A stretch of 64,000 nt of DNA, from assembly GCF_036884655.1 (NCBI RefSeq), contig NC_088340.1:33390501-33454500 (forward strand), read 5' to 3'. A program made the translations under genes and the position numbers. The first letter of the stretch is position 1; each line of letters begins with the position of its first letter. Source of the DNA: Musa acuminata AAA Group (Eukaryota > Streptophyta > Magnoliopsida > Zingiberales > Musaceae). Positions 45,601 to 59,283 of the stretch are shown here, in pieces. The notes under the pieces were generated by a model. It was not told the origin of the DNA. It saw only the letters and a list, made by a program, of their open reading frames with translations, and did not search any database.

Positions 45601-47917
45601 AGCCTTAAGAAGGCGCATACGGTTTGCCTCAGCCTGTTGTACACGGGATTCAACTTTTGTACCCAGCTCTTCACGTTCCTTTACAAAACGCATTTCTACA
45701 CCACTTTTAGCAGCTTGTCGTAGCTCATCCAATCTAGCTAACCGCATCTGCGCCTTTGCCAAAAGGTTCAACCTATCCACTCAAAGAGGAAGAACCAATT
45801 TTCAGTTTGGACAAAATGACCAAAAAATGTAATTGCTCCAACTGATAAAACCAAGTAATCTCAACTTTAAACTTTAAACTTTTAACCGTAGACCACCACA
45901 GTGCTTTGGATGCTTCGAATGGCTTTCAAAAACAAGCTAAAGTGGATAGGAAATATAAGGTACAATTTCAGAAAAATTCACAATATGTAGTTGTCAATGG
46001 AAGAATGCTAAGTAAGCTATAAACAACTTCAAGTTGTACAAATCTAAACAAAAACAAAACATTTTCAATATTTGGAAATAGTGATGCGTGCCATTTAATG
46101 CTTCATACCAATCTAAACTGTTACAGAAAAATTAGTATTACAGAATAATAGGATTGATAAAACAACCAAAGGTTGAGACTACCAAGAAAATCACCTTTTC
46201 TGCTCAGCTGCAAAAAGTTTTGCTTCAATCCGTTGACCAGGATCATCCTCTTGAGATGACCATGAGGGGCTTCTTGGTTTTGGCCTTGCTTTGCTCGATA
46301 ACAATTCGTGAAATTGCTGCCACACGAAAAACAAACGTCAAAATACACAACAACTATCATGTCACGTAAAAGAAGAAGCCCAATGCAAACCAACACTTTG
46401 CTTGCAAATGAAAAAGAAATTTCTACAATTTATAAAACAAAGAAGTGACAACCAGATAAAGGACCTAAGAGTACAAAACCTCCACAAGGAAATGTATGTG
46501 CATATAAATTCAACATCAAGAACTAGAAAGAACATGTTTAACAAAAAACAATCTTTTAGGATCCAAATAGATAGAAGGAAATTTATCAAAATTGATAGAA
46601 GGCAATTTCTTAAAGGACCACATTGATGCCTTACAATCTAGCAGTAATAAAAATCGCAAAGGAACCATTTATTTCCATAGAAACATACATAAAGGAAAAA
46701 AAAAACCAACCATGCATCATGAGCAAATCCGATGTAAAAGATAGGAGAAAGAAAACAAGCAGAAAGTAAGATAGATTACCAGACAATTTTGTGAACATGG
46801 AGGATAGAGAAAAAATTAGCCATACATCATAAGGAAATTTAATAAGTAAGAAAAAAATAAGTAAAAGAGAGGTTCAGGCAATTATGTGAATATAAAACAA
46901 AAAAAAGTCATACAAAAGGGACAGCAGAATAATAAAAAAATCTATTTAAAATTCCCGTAGTGCTACAGTTTTTTTTGTTCTCGGAGTACTACAAGTTATA
47001 AATTGGAAAGAGCTACCCCTGCTGACTCGGACAAATAGCAAAAAACACAAAAGTTGTGTAATATAAACAAAATTAGTTGTTAATACCACAGTGTTCTATA
47101 GTGAAGAATAAAAAATATGGCAAGGAAAAAGCACCTTTTTTATAAAACGAAAATCATTCACATGGAAGTCTTAGGTTCTCGAAGAAAAACTTACGGCAAG
47201 TACTTGAAGGAGCTAATAAATCCTGGTATGATAGCAGAAGGACCGAACATCCAAAGATATGACATAATTTGATGGAGGACATAATTGAAACACAACCAAC
47301 GAACACAAAGAAGAAACAAAATCGTTTACCCAAGAAGCATCCAAAGAAGAAAGAACCGAGAAAGAATAAAAACAAAAGAAGACAAAGCTTCCAGATCATT
47401 AAAAAGGACCCCCAAAAAAGCCCCATACTTAAAACCTGTAATCAAACTTACTAGAGAAAAGCAAAGGAAAGAAAATAAAACCAAACAATGACTCCAGAAC
47501 AACGAAAATTTCGATCTTTCGACAAAAGCCGACTTCTGAGCTAGTTTTCTCTGAATTGAACCTCGAAACGACACTGGTATTCAGAGAACCACAGACTCTA
47601 AAATCGGAGGGGGAAAAACCCTAAAATTTCATGAAAGAACAAAAAATCGAAGCAACACGTAAACCTAATAACCAAAATACGATAGAAGACACAAATTTTC
47701 TCGAATAAACCACCTGTCTTCTGAGGTCGGCATCCCTGAGTTTAGCTTCAATCTCCTCCACGCTCGAGCGGCCGCCGCTGCTCTTGCCCTCAAGGAGCCT
47801 CCGGCGTATCCTCCTCGGGATCCTCGCGCGGGATGGCGACGTGTCCCCATCGGTGAAGTCGATCGCCACCGCCGCAGGCCTTGCCTCCGGTGACTCCACC
47901 GCCCCGCACGAATCCAT
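39620..47917 (-). CDS. T-complex protein 11 domain protein, 12 exons
   Basis: Exons from the 5' end on the minus strand: 47917-47714, 46316-46195, 45772-45328, 45026-44920, 44846-44033, 42781-42332, 41977-41795, 41626-41399, 40931-40701, 40618-40537, 40387-40201, 40091-39620. All have GT-AG borders and frames join to 1174 residues, close to the 1100-1130 I recall for the two Arabidopsis homologues. The N-terminus has [12 protein letters not shown] and [16 protein letters not shown]. Residues about 110-260 form a long basic coiled coil ([26 protein letters not shown]). The TCP11 domain occupies the C-terminal two thirds ([83 protein letters not shown]). Mouse TCP11 affects sperm signalling; the plant role is not established. 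The start at 47917 is chosen because the following text matches the family; an upstream in-frame Met (48043) exists. Convergent with SR45. Confidence 0.92.
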
Positions 47918-49507
47918 CGGCCTACCACGGTCGCTCCACAAACCCTCCACGAAGGACTCGGCCAAGTAGAGACTCCTCCGACCAGACCCGAAGAAGAATG
48001 GAAATGGGAAGGTATTGATCGAGATCAATTCGACGAAGGACACACGTTTCCTTTTGAGTTCGCCTCGCCTCTCTTCTCTCCGGTCGCTTTATAAAGGGAT
48101 GGCTTCTTTTTGAGGGAACGAGACCTTTTCCCTTCCTCGGCACCCTCATTCTTACCCACATTTCAGTTGGAAAATTAAATCGTTCGCGTCACCTGTGGGC
48201 CGCCTGAGACGACGGGTAAGGATTCGGGTGAGAATCCGTGTGGCAAAAGTAATTATAATTGAGTAACTTTATCTTAATTGCTTTTTCTTGACGGAGCAGT
48301 TAGTGAACGGCTAACTTAGAAGGCTTATCTAATGCCAGTTGGCGAATTTTGGACGGAAAAGCCCTTAACATCAGACGGCCACGGCCAAACCCGCACCTAC
48401 CTCATTTTGTGGCCTAAGCTTCGTGTGGTCAAATCGAACCGAAAAATTAAACCGGATTAAATCTGTATCAAATCAGCTTCGAACAGACTTCATCCAAATC
48501 GATTCGTCAATAATTTAATTTTGAAATTTATAAATAATTTCGATTAATCGATTCAGATCGAATTAAATTAATTTTAATAATAAAAATATCAACTAAACTT
48601 AAATATCTCAAAAACAGAACCGATGCTACTTAAAATTTTAATCAAATTAAATGATTACTTTTATTTAGTTCGATTCCATCAATCAATTCGGTTGGAACAC
48701 GAATGGCATTTCGTCGTACAGATTGCAGACCTTAGAAATTATATTTGGTGCGATCGGGAATAAATCGAATAAAAAGAGGACCGCTATTCACGAGACTCTC
48801 CCAATTGCACTTCGTCGAATGAGTACAAACCTGCGAAGTTGTTTATGAAGATAATTTAAAGCCAAAAAATGGTCGAAATATAATAAAAGAAGAAAAAGGA
48901 TTTATATCAATCTCATCGTCTTCATTGCGTGGAAACGACGAGACGACGGCTCTATGTAACCGCGTTGGGTTGCGGAGGATCGAGTGTTTGCTTCCCTCGA
49001 AGCGCGCCAACGCCGACCTCTTTGACGCGGCGGTCGACAGCGACGAAACCAAAGAATACACGCCGGTTCTCCGATCGCGGACGCCTCTTTCCCGCAGCAA
49101 ATCCTTCCCTTTCGGGCCTACGAGGAGAGCAGAATTACCAAATCGGGCCTACGAGGAGAGCAGAATTACTTCCCGTCTTCGTCGACGGTTCCAAAGACGG
49201 GCCGGGATATCCTGTTCCGTTCAAAACAGGGTACGGATTCGTTGTGGCCACCGACGAGGATCGGCCTCGTGGGGCCCGCCGGATGAAACGCTGGCCATTG
49301 GATCCACCGTGAGTTCTTTGGGAAACCAACGGAAGCGCGCTGACGTGGGCGGTTGGACTTTTCGGAGTGGTCAGACCGAGGGCGGGGCCCACTTCGGCCG
49401 ACGCGTCGTAGGCTTTTTGACGTCTCGTCGTGGACGCCTAATAAATAAATAACAAAAACGTGTTCCATATACCACGTGGATATCCGTCTACGCGACGCGT
49501 GGCGAAG
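47918..49507. other. upstream region of the TCP11 gene with an unassigned GC-rich block
   Basis: 47918-48165 is probably leader and promoter. 48250-48780 is AT-rich. 48900-49450 is GC-rich with CpGs and ORFs open on both strands (175 codons on plus at 48925-49452; 85-100 codons on minus), none recognised. It could be a promoter or first exon of an unrecognised gene, or a degraded one. Confidence 0.45.
49112..49169. repeat. 27-bp direct duplication
   Basis: TCGGGCCTACGAGGAGAGCA... is present at 49112-49138 and again, identical over 27 bases, at 49143-49169, separated by four bases. The 31-base offset is not a multiple of three, so it would break any reading frame crossing it. Confidence 0.9.
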
Positions 49508-49509
49508 TA

Positions 49510-49574
<65 letters not shown>
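49508..49574. repeat. (TA)n microsatellite
   Basis: About 33 TA units without interruption. Confidence 0.95.
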
Positions 49575-49576
<2 letters not shown>

Positions 49577-51219
49577 TTAATTATAAAATGAAAGAAGCTC
49601 GAAAGTCCTTGTACAGATCATGGAATGCACGTCTCACACGTTTCTTGATGCATGTTTCATGATCTTGAATGGATTTGGCTTATCGGACCTTCTCAGTCGA
49701 CCAATTGAATTGCTTCTCCTATTTGATGACCTCTTATCTCTTCCTCGACGGCGTCAACCGAGTGCCTTCATCGACCTTTCTAGATGCAAAGTTGGAATTG
49801 GATTAGATATCGCTGCATTTGCTCATGCTTTTTTAATTTAAAATATATTTTATATTAAATAGTATAAATGATATTTATACAGATTCGAATTTGAGATCAA
49901 TAATGTCAATACAATTCCTTATCGATGTTTTGGTAAAGGAGGATGAACAAAAAATAATAATATAATAATTTGTTTGTAGAAGTAAATTTTGCATGTATTG
50001 ATCCTTCTGGGAATCTACTTTGATGTGAATGAAAAATGTCAAATCACATGGTATAGTTGAATCATCATTTAAATAAGAAAGATGATGTTGATTTCCAAGA
50101 ATCTTGTTGATGGCTTTGCTTGTTGGGGAGCAAAAGGCTAAACTGTCTTTGGAGTTGATGGAGAGTAAACGGCATGCCATTTACTCTCAACTCCCAGGTT
50201 GACTTATCCTCAACGATAAGATCATTCCGCATTGACCTATTATTGGGAACAAGGAAATTGGAGACAATTATGATGTGGACTGTTGTCTGTCTGCCATTAA
50301 TGACTTGATGGCTATATGTCTGCCATTTTTACTTGTTATCATTTGAGTTTGTATTTTGTTATTGATTCTTCAATTATTTATTTAGCTTCAAGGTCTTGTC
50401 CATCGTTATGGTGATTAATTCGGGCAGGTAAGCATTTATGCAGGGCTTTTAACTTTCTGTAGCATTTATTGCAATGCAATGAAGAAATGATGAGATCAGG
50501 AATATAATTGCAGGAAAGGATAATAATTAGTATAGATAGATAGATATTGTAATCTCATCTTGCAATGTTGTGGCTGAAATTGTTGCTGTGTTGCCCACCA
50601 CCAACAGTGTCACATCCTACACTATACCATCATGACAGCATCATAGAGTGTGGAGCTTCGGCTGTGGACCTGCCATGGCCTCTGGATTCCTTGAGGCTGT
50701 GGCCATGGGTCGTTCACGGTGTGGCTATCCTCTTGTCCTCTCTTAGATTCCATGTGTTTTGTGTGTGTGTGGATTGAGTTAGAGAACTGGTTGTTAGCCA
50801 CCACAATAGTTGTGTTGGTAGAGAAAATTCCGGTGCCTATTTTAATACCCTCCACCGCGTTTGGATAATCTAAATGTTGTTTGTGTTCTTAGATTTTTCT
50901 CTAGTTTTTATATATTATCTTTTGGATAATCTAAATGTTATCGATATCAAAGTTATCATCATGGATACAATATCATATTTATCGTACGAGATGTATGATT
51001 AACATAACTAGTTTTACCAAAAAAAATCGCTTTATATTTTTAGTTCAAACTATTTCCATCAATCTTTTAAATCGAGTGGTATGGGTAAAAATAAAAATAA
51101 AAGAGTGAAGAAAGTAGGCAAAAGCATCGATCAACATATATGTTCAGTGTATTCAATATATGAAAAAGTTCTTTTGAGTTGACTATGAGTTGACTAGCAA
51201 TAGTCTTGAGAGGTGCACG
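49575..51219. other. intergenic, no gene recognised
   Basis: Short ORFs at 49620-49841 (+), 50565-50777 (+) and 50622-50855 (-) have no recognisable product. A small TAGA run lies at about 50533. Composition becomes strongly AT-rich after 50870. Confidence 0.55.
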
Positions 51220-51736
51220 TGTTAGCGTAAAATAAAATTTGTAATCATGTGAAAATTTTTTATGCTAAAATTAAAATTAAATAAAATTAGATCTAACAAT
51301 ATTACGATACATACCTTCTCATTATTGTTTAGAAAAATAAATCTTATTTGATCTACGAATGTCTCATCGTCGTCGGATCTGAGATATCAATATGTAAGGA
51401 GAACTAGATCATTCTCCTCTCTTCTTATTTTTTCACATGACCACCTAGATTGATGGATTAGGAAAATTGAAAGAAAAACTTTAATCTTCCAATTGCATTG
51501 AAGTTGTATTGAGATATTTCCCCCCTTTTTTTTTTAGTCCCTAGAGGTCTTGTCTATTTATATGCGAGAGCAGAGAGTCTAGAATAAGTTATTATAAGAG
51601 TTCCTCCCATAAGATTATTTCATAAAAAATTATATTTTAACATGAACTTCTTTTCTATTAGCTAATAACCATAATTAAAATATAATTATATCCATAATAT
51701 ATCTTACATAATTAAATCATATCACATAATCTAACA
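51220..51736 (-). repeat. LTR-like copy 1 (TGTTAG...CTAACA)
   Basis: 517 bp with 6-bp inverted ends. A minus-strand TATA (CTCGCATATAAATAG, about 51565) suggests minus sense. It resembles the stretches at 52118-52505 and 63560-64000: shared order of a GATACATAC-type start, ATCATCGAATC-like block, CTTCTTATT, CATAAGAT and a CACATAATCTAA end. The flanking five bases do not match. Confidence 0.5.
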
Positions 51737-52117
51737 CCACAATCAATCCTTAAGATATTTTGCGTTAACAAGAATAGTAACCTTGGAAATCCCACGATCA
51801 ATTCTCAAGACTTATCTATCACTAATGATGGTGAAATTAAACAAAGAACATTAGGTGTCAGTCATACTATAATGAGTTTCTATAGCTAACTTCGTGGTTG
51901 AGTTAGCAAAAAGAAGATACAAAAATCAAGCATTGCTTCTTGATCTTAATCAAATCCATGACTAAAATCAGCAAAATTAGAACTTGGAGTAAATCCTCAG
52001 GATTTACCAATTATTTTTTCATACATTAATTTTTTGATCGATTAGGCATAGTATCACCCGTTAAGTGCCCAAATCCTGAGCCACAACCTTAAGTAAGAAA
52101 ATCAACGATTATATTAT

Positions 52118-52505
52118 TATATATGATGCGATGCGTATCTTTCAATATTACTTAGAAAATCTTTATGTGATCCGTAGGAGTATCATCATCGAATTCAAAA
52201 ATTACAATGATACTAATTTGCAAGAAAAACTAGACTTATCTTCTTCTTTCTTCTTATTATTTATAAAACCACTATGAACAACAGATTATGAACAAAATGA
52301 GAGAAGATTTCTAATCTCTTAAAAATTATAAAAAATAGAGGATTTAAGATAAATAATTATGAGAGTCTCTCGTACAAGATCATATCCTAATAAATCCTAT
52401 CATAATTGGACATCTTTATTGTTGATCGATAACCATAATAAAAATCTAATCATATATATAATATATTTTACTTAATTAGATAGGGTCACATAATCTAATA
52501 TTCTT
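52118..52505 (-). repeat. LTR-like copy 2, diverged
   Basis: Aligns with 63640-64000 and 51300-51736: GATGCG...ATC, TATCATCATCGAATTC, AGACTTATCTTCTTCTTTC, AAACCACTATGA, TCACATAATCTAA. Heavily mutated. Confidence 0.5.
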
Positions 52506-55500
52506 CCAGATAAACCATTAATTAGTAAAATATAAAATAAATTTAAAATCAAAATAAATAAACATAAAATATTATTTAAAAATAAATTTATTTAATTGAA
52601 TTCTAAATCTTTGAAAAATTATTTTACACGTGTGTATGAAATTTATAAAATATTCTAATAAGTTTAATAAACATGATAATAACACATTAAGTCTAACTAT
52701 TAATACAAGCGATAATAATTATATGTTATCAATGTCATACTTCTTTCTATGTGTCATAATATTGTTAACCCTTCTTAATATAGTCTAAAATGATTTATAT
52801 AATTTATATTATCAATATAGTCCTATTCATACATGCAACTATAATATACAAATATATAAATATGAATAGGATAGAAAAAATAAATAACTTTAATTCTATA
52901 AATAAGAATGTTAATTATAATATATACTCAAATATGCATCATCATATCTTCTATATGTTGATTATAAACCCAATAATGAGAATATGTTCTTTTAAATTTC
53001 TAAGTTGTAAGTAAATGAATTAGTAATCAATAAAATAAAATTTAAGTTTTTAATTGATATTAATTATTTTTAGACTATTTTCTCTAACCACTAAGTATTT
53101 TATATCATAATATAAATAACTATAAAAAAATTGCTATTCTTAGAGAAGAAAATTATTACGATATGTCACAGAGTATATTCAGTGACTTGACAAATGAGTA
53201 TGACTGCACTAAGTCCTGAGATAAAATTTTATAGTAATAAAGCCCGATTAGTTATGTTACAACATATCATAAAATTAGCTTCTATTATTGATAATGTAAT
53301 AATATATTATTTTATAATTTTTCTTATAAATTACCACTATAACTAATATAAATATAAAACACAAATTAAACTTTCTATTATCGAGATAATTTATAAAATT
53401 AGCATATGAAAATATCATCATTTCAAACTGATCTAATTTTATATATGTGAGCATATAATATTTTCTCCCTTCTAGGTATCTTTTTTTTTTTTTTTTGTAG
53501 TCTTTTAGTATTTTATTCCTAAGTAACTCTAATATATATTCATATATATTCAATATTCTGATTGCAAAATTGATATATGGTATAATATAAACTTAAATAT
53601 GTAATAAACTTCAACTATATATACATAATAAATATTTTTTAAAAATTATTTTAAAAATACTTATTTTGATTGGAATTTTTTACATTTATCATTTGTTGAA
53701 GAAGACTATATAGTGATCTCTCCAAGACTCAATCAATATATATTTTTTATAATAATTCTAATAATCTTTGAGTATATCCCTTAATATGTCAATGCTAATA
53801 ACATAATATGTCTCATTTATATCAATAATATCAAAATTCTTAGTGAAAAATTTATTGATTCTATATAATATTATCTATATATAAGACCAATATAATAAAT
53901 TTATAATAAACTAAGATTACTATTAGTGAATAAAATATTATATATATAAGACCAATATAATAAAGTTGAAGGAAATAATGGTATTAAGAAACTTTATATA
54001 TCAAAAACTTGCTTAAAGTCTTAAATAGATTTTCTAAATTTGCACACCAAATTTTATATTTCTTTTATTTTCTCTACAAATCATTTAAGTTAATTCATAT
54101 AAATTTAGATCTTCATCCTGAAAACTTATTTTATATTCATATGATATAACTCAAAATCATAATGAGCTACTAATGTCATGATGATTCTTAACGAGTTTAT
54201 TTAAAAAAACTAAAGAAAATATCTCGTTATGACTAATATATTTTTTATTAGTAAAATATTTAACCATAAGTCTGATTATTATATTAGGTAATTCAACGAG
54301 GTCCCAAATACCATTTTGGTTCATCGATTTTAATTGTTCTTTTATTGTAGCGTATCATTTTTCAGAATCGTTACTTTCATAATTTATAAAAATAATGAGA
54401 GATCCTTTTAAGTATTATATTATAATATGACTTTTGTAGATATACTAAATAATAATCAGAAATAGTAAGTCTTATTTTCCTTTGAGATCTTCTCAAAATG
54501 TTGATTGTGATTATTCTATAAGTTCATTAGTAACAAATTAAAATTTGAAATTTTCACTCTCATGATTTGTTATAATATAGAAATCTTATATAACCATATT
54601 CTCATATGGTAATAAAAACTATACCTCTTTAATTTTTTAGATAAATAATAAAATATATAAAAATAGTCATTAAATTTAATTTCTTTTCATATGATTTGAA
54701 GATCATTATCTTTATAGTATAATCTCAAATATATAAATATATCAAATTAAGTTTCCTACTAGTCCATAACTCAAAATAAGTTAATAAAACTGACTTATTA
54801 GAAACTCTATTCAAGATATAAAACAGTTATCCTTAAAGTTTCTCTTTAATTCAGGTACAGAATAATAACTCATCGTGCTCCTAACCATATCTATAATAGT
54901 ATGATTTTACCTTTTAGTAATTCGATTTTATTGTGGTATATATGATAATTTTAATATTTTATCTAATTATTTTTTGACTTTACTTATGTATACCTAATGG
55001 TGTCAATAGCCTGAGACCTTGAATAGTTATATCTCAACAGGTAATATATAAGTTTGATAAAATATCTCTCTCTACTAAAATAAGAAATATTGAATGATAT
55101 GTTGATGCAAACATATATAATCTTAGAGAGTTTATGAAACTATGTTTCATTTCAATATTTGATTCTAGGATCTTTGTAAACTCAATATTCATATTAATTT
55201 CATACAAACCGTCATACAAAATTTTAAAATTAACTTCTATAGAATTATAAATATATTAAACTTATAACCATTAAAAAAAATAATATCATAATAATTCTAG
55301 ATAAAGAAACTAAACTTTTAGAATTGTAAGAACATAACATGTATCCTTAAGATTTATCAAATGAATCATTTCTAAGCATGCGATAAGTACTAATTATTAT
55401 CACTTTTGTTTTAAGATGATTTCCTAGATAATGAATATTTTATATTCTTTTAGTTCTCATATTAAAATAAGTCTCTATTATTATAAACATAATTTAAAGC

Positions 55501-56619
55501 ATTAGTATCAATCTACTAAGTATTAGAAAAGGACTTCTATAATATTTGACTCGAACTTATATTTTTTTCCTGTTGAACCAAAACCTTATAGTTTTTTTTC
55601 ACGTGACATTTCTTATCACAAAAATAACACTTTATTATAAAGTTTTTCATTTTATGAGTTTATATAACATTTAAAAACTTGAATGATTTACGTTTTAATA
55701 TTTTCTTTATTGTTACTTACTCCAGTAGTATCCAAAATATTAGGAGTCTTTCCTCATTTAATCTTAATTCCTTTTAAATACATATACTAGTTAGCTTATT
55801 AAAAATTTATTTATCCTTAATTTTATTACACTAAAATTTAAATGAGTGAAACTAAGAAGAAATAGAATTAATAATAAATTATATGAGAAATGACTCAACT
55901 ACATTCATGTCAAATATTCTTAAGCTTATAACTTTATCGTCATACTAAGTTTTAGCCAATTCTTTTATTAATATGTCGACCAATGAATTGTTAGTAAATT
56001 TAAATTTATTTTTAAAATATTTCAATATATTCGTTGTAGTTTGTAATGAAACCTAAATATTATTATCAATTACTATAAAACTTAATCTTTTAAATTATTT
56101 TTTGATTATATATCTCAAGTATTTATTTTATAGAACTTTTAGTAGTAATGTGTATGATTTTTCAAATAGTTTAATCAAGGTCTAATATACATAGTATAAA
56201 TTGCATATGCTTAAGCAATTTATAATAATTTAATCTAGAAATATAAGGACATTTATACAAATACAATGATACAAGTATCATTATAATAAAATAATATTAA
56301 TACTTTAAATTATTAATAAATATTAAATTATTAATATTATCTCTATTTCACTCCTGAATGAAATATTAACATTTATAGTATTCAAACAAAATTATTTATG
56401 GATAATTGATATCATCCTTATGCAATAATATTATTATCTTTAGATATATAACCCTAAACTATAAGGATATATAAAACAGTATCATCCTACCACATTATAT
56501 AATTATTCAAAATAGATTCTCCATTGAGATTATTTAAATATCCTAATTATGTATATCATTATGAATTATATATTTTTTAATATCATTTTAGACTAATTCC
56601 TTAATATAATTTTATAAGT
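52506..56619 (-). pseudogene. heavily decayed Copia-like pol in AT-rich DNA
   Basis: Traces of Copia pol survive on the minus strand. At 54335-54285 one frame reads LKSMNQNGIWDLVELPN, the usual start of Copia reverse transcriptase. HNEIFSLV follows near 54225. At 55219-55034 MYDGLYEINM is followed by a damaged counterpart of the pre-integrase segment (KHSFINSLRL...FLILVERDILSNL). The direction fits LTR-like copies to the left and at the right window end. Stops are everywhere and the composition is extremely AT-rich, as expected for old methylated DNA. Confidence 0.55.
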
Positions 56620-57842
56620 TACTGCCGCTACACACTAGTCGTTGCTTGGCCCCCGAAGTCTGTTACTAGGTGCTGTAGGAGTTAGTTCATGAGTAGCGGT
56701 AAGTAAACTAGTGAAACCCTTACTTATTAAGGCAGCTTTAAAGACTAAGCTAACGTAGCAAGAGCAAGAGGCGAGGTATCTGATAGTTGGAGTATCGGGT
56801 GTCAAACTAATAATTCCATTCTGAACTTCAATACAAGTTCGGGGCACAGTTGCGTGCTTTATAAGTCTAAAGTAAGGTATCATAATCCTTCTACCTTGGG
56901 TTAAGTAGCTCCCTAACGCTAAACAGCGAAAGAACAAGAAGCAACGGAACAAGAGTTGCCCACTCAAAGTAATGACCAGAATAGCCTATTACACTTTAAG
57001 CTAGATAGTTAAAGACTTAACCCAGTGCCGGGCAGGCTGATGTGGTGTCTACTGATTCTCTGTATTGGTCACTAAGGTCTAATAGCTGTTATTGGGTGGT
57101 GTGGTACTGATGCTAGGTATCAGAATTGACCTAAGTAGACTCAGCCAGTAAGGTAGGAAGTAAGAATGCAACTAGTGAAAGTGAGAATGAAGTTACTAAG
57201 AGCCAGCAAGCTCATAAGTAGGAATTAAAGAATTGCACTCATATTACCAATTCTTCCCTATGACTCGGTTGCTGCCGCGTAACTGACGTAGTTACTTGGC
57301 GCATCTAGTACTAAGCATCCATTCAAGGGCCAAGTCACTAAGCTAAGGCGAACACAGCACTTTTGATAACTCATACAGTACATAGGTAATGAAAGCTGTC
57401 TTGTTACTTAAGAAAGAATGACCTGTTCCTGTTTTGTATACTTGTTCTGTGAAAGTTCAGACCGGAGGAGTTTCATTCCATACTGGCACCTGAGTTAGCT
57501 AGATACTAGACCTCAACTCTCCTCTTGCAACACAAAAGCAAAGAATGCAACTGGCACCGAGGAAACCCTATTCTTATTGACTACTACTGATGCAACTGGA
57601 AAGGAAGCCCCTACTTATTAAGTTAAGGCTTGCCCGCATCTAGTACTAGCTAAAAAGCCCACCAATTGTCCGATGCTATAGTAAAGTAATTAGACCACCG
57701 ATTCCCCGATGTAAGGAGGAAGTTATGAGTCAGTTACTAGACCAATACCACCATTGATTTTCAGAGTAACCTCCCCCAATGCTTCCAGTGTTGAAGGATA
57801 GAAGTAATGCACATCACCCGGAGATACACACTTTTGGAATGT

Positions 57843-59273
57843 CTATTCTTCATTATGTGTAAAGTTTAATGCGAGCGCACTGGAAATGGAGAACCCTTTG
57901 ATGTAAACTTGAATAGGCCACGCAGCATAAGAAGCCGACTCCTTCTTAGTAAATTTTGTATCTAGATCTAGAGCAATGTCTGACAAATATGGGCTTTGGT
58001 GTCCTAAGTATGGAACCTGCTCAGTATCCCCGTGGATGCCCATAACAAACGGGCGCCACTGTCCATCGATACCATTTAAATGAAACCATGTAATGTAGGA
58101 CTCTCTACACCGTTCGTCGAAGAGCTGCCGGCGGGACTTTAAAGGTATGAAGGCGAATTCCATGAAAGAAAAAACTTTCCTACGCGAGAGTTCATCATAA
58201 GAAAGGAATGGACAATCAGAAGAATCTCGTTGTGCTTGTACATAACTCGCAAGAATTCGACCATTGAAATGTAGGTGCTCGTGCGATAGGGGCCCATGCC
58301 TCTCTAATTGATGAGCAACTATTATTTCGATCTTGAGGGATTCTGTTATTTCGATATAACCCCCATCGCTAAGCGCTAAACAATTTTCGAGAAGTGCCCC
58401 TGCTCTCTGATGCATCTCTGAGCTACTCATTGCTCGTAATTGAGAGATCTCAGAATTGAGTTGAGTAGTGAGGCTCGTAGGGAAGAGGTGCAGCTTACCG
58501 TGCTCCTCATTATATTGGAGAGAAATGAATTTCGCATCATTCCATGAAACATCCTTTTGCTGTAAACGACGATTGATACAGCCAAAAAGGGTAGATATCA
58601 ACCGCTCCGCCCTTAGCAAAGGCAACCGACTCTGAAATTCTAAACGAAAGAATATATCCTGAAGAGGGCTACTCTCTCTTAAACTACGGACAAGCTTGTT
58701 TGTTGTTCCTACGATAGGGACGTTTTTTCCCTTCGTAAAAGCACGACCATCCTTCGTATCTAACTTGCATTCCTCGCCATTTAGGACATGCAAGAGAGTG
58801 TTATTTGAAGAAGCCGTCATGGATTGACCAAAACCGGAGCTCATATTATCTTCCACTATATGAATTTCATCAAAAAGCCAAAGATCATAATCATCATGCG
58901 CACCTGTATAATCATTCGTGGTGGCATGGTAGATATGTAAAACCTCGTTCAAAAGCTGAAAAACGAGCGTCTTTTGAGTATTGGGAAGGCCATAAAGTAG
59001 CAGCTGCTTGGTACCTATGGGTCTATTGAAGATCAGATTGACAGCTATCCAGTCTAATAAGACATATTTCTCTTTTAAGTATTGCATTGAATACTCTTCT
59101 GGCCAATTCGCAGCAGACAAGTAGCTTACTAACCTAGCATATAAAGTTAGTTCTCTCTTTTGATAATACTTGACCAGATACTCTTGGGGCAAGCCTTTTG
59201 TCTTTGGATGAGTCCCCATTCCGCTCTGTAAGTTGCTAGGAGAAGAAGAGACTACTGGTGTAGCTATGTTCAT
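57843..59273 (-). CDS. superfamily 3 helicase-like protein (CRESS Rep C-terminal type) with long extension
   Basis: An intact 476-codon ORF. Residues about 85-195 read like an SF3 helicase: Walker A position LLLYGLPNTQKT (95-102; Gln replaces the usual second Gly), Walker B YDLWLFDEIHIV (about 130-139), a B'-like region (LLHVLNGEECKLDTKDGRAF), and motif C VPIVGTTN (185-192) with the terminal Asn. An upstream segment (WPEEYSMQYLKEKY, then LDWIAVNLIF) fits the linker of Rep proteins. Beyond about residue 215 a 260-residue extension has no match I recognise. In CRESS-DNA viruses and related plasmids this domain unwinds DNA during rolling-circle replication. It lies ten bases downstream of the HUH-like ORF, same strand, different frame. 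Whether it is expressed is unknown; a relic is possible, but the frame has no stop. Confidence 0.6.
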   Translation of the reverse strand: MNIATPVVSSSPSNLQSGMGTHPKTKGLPQEYLVKYYQKRELTLYARLVSYLSAANWPEEYSMQYLKEKYVLLDWIAVNLIFNRPIGTKQLLLYGLPNTQKTLVFQLLNEVLHIYHATTNDYTGAHDDYDLWLFDEIHIVEDNMSSGFGQSMTASSNNTLLHVLNGEECKLDTKDGRAFTKGKNVPIVGTTNKLVRSLRESSPLQDIFFRLEFQSRLPLLRAERLISTLFGCINRRLQQKDVSWNDAKFISLQYNEEHGKLHLFPTSLTTQLNSEISQLRAMSSSEMHQRAGALLENCLALSDGGYIEITESLKIEIIVAHQLERHGPLSHEHLHFNGRILASYVQAQRDSSDCPFLSYDELSRRKVFSFMEFAFIPLKSRRQLFDERCRESYITWFHLNGIDGQWRPFVMGIHGDTEQVPYLGHQSPYLSDIALDLDTKFTKKESASYAAWPIQVYIKGFSISSALALNFTHNEE

Positions 59274-59283
59274 AAGGGAAGAA

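Noticed and set aside
47154..47574. Overlapping ORFs on both strands around 47.2-47.6 kb
   Set aside because: They fall within the large first intron of the TCP11 gene and are low-complexity Lys/Phe-rich text from A- and T-rich DNA.
56635..56967. 110-codon minus ORF at the left edge of the foreign block
   Set aside because: No recognisable domain or homologue; typical chance ORF length for this composition.
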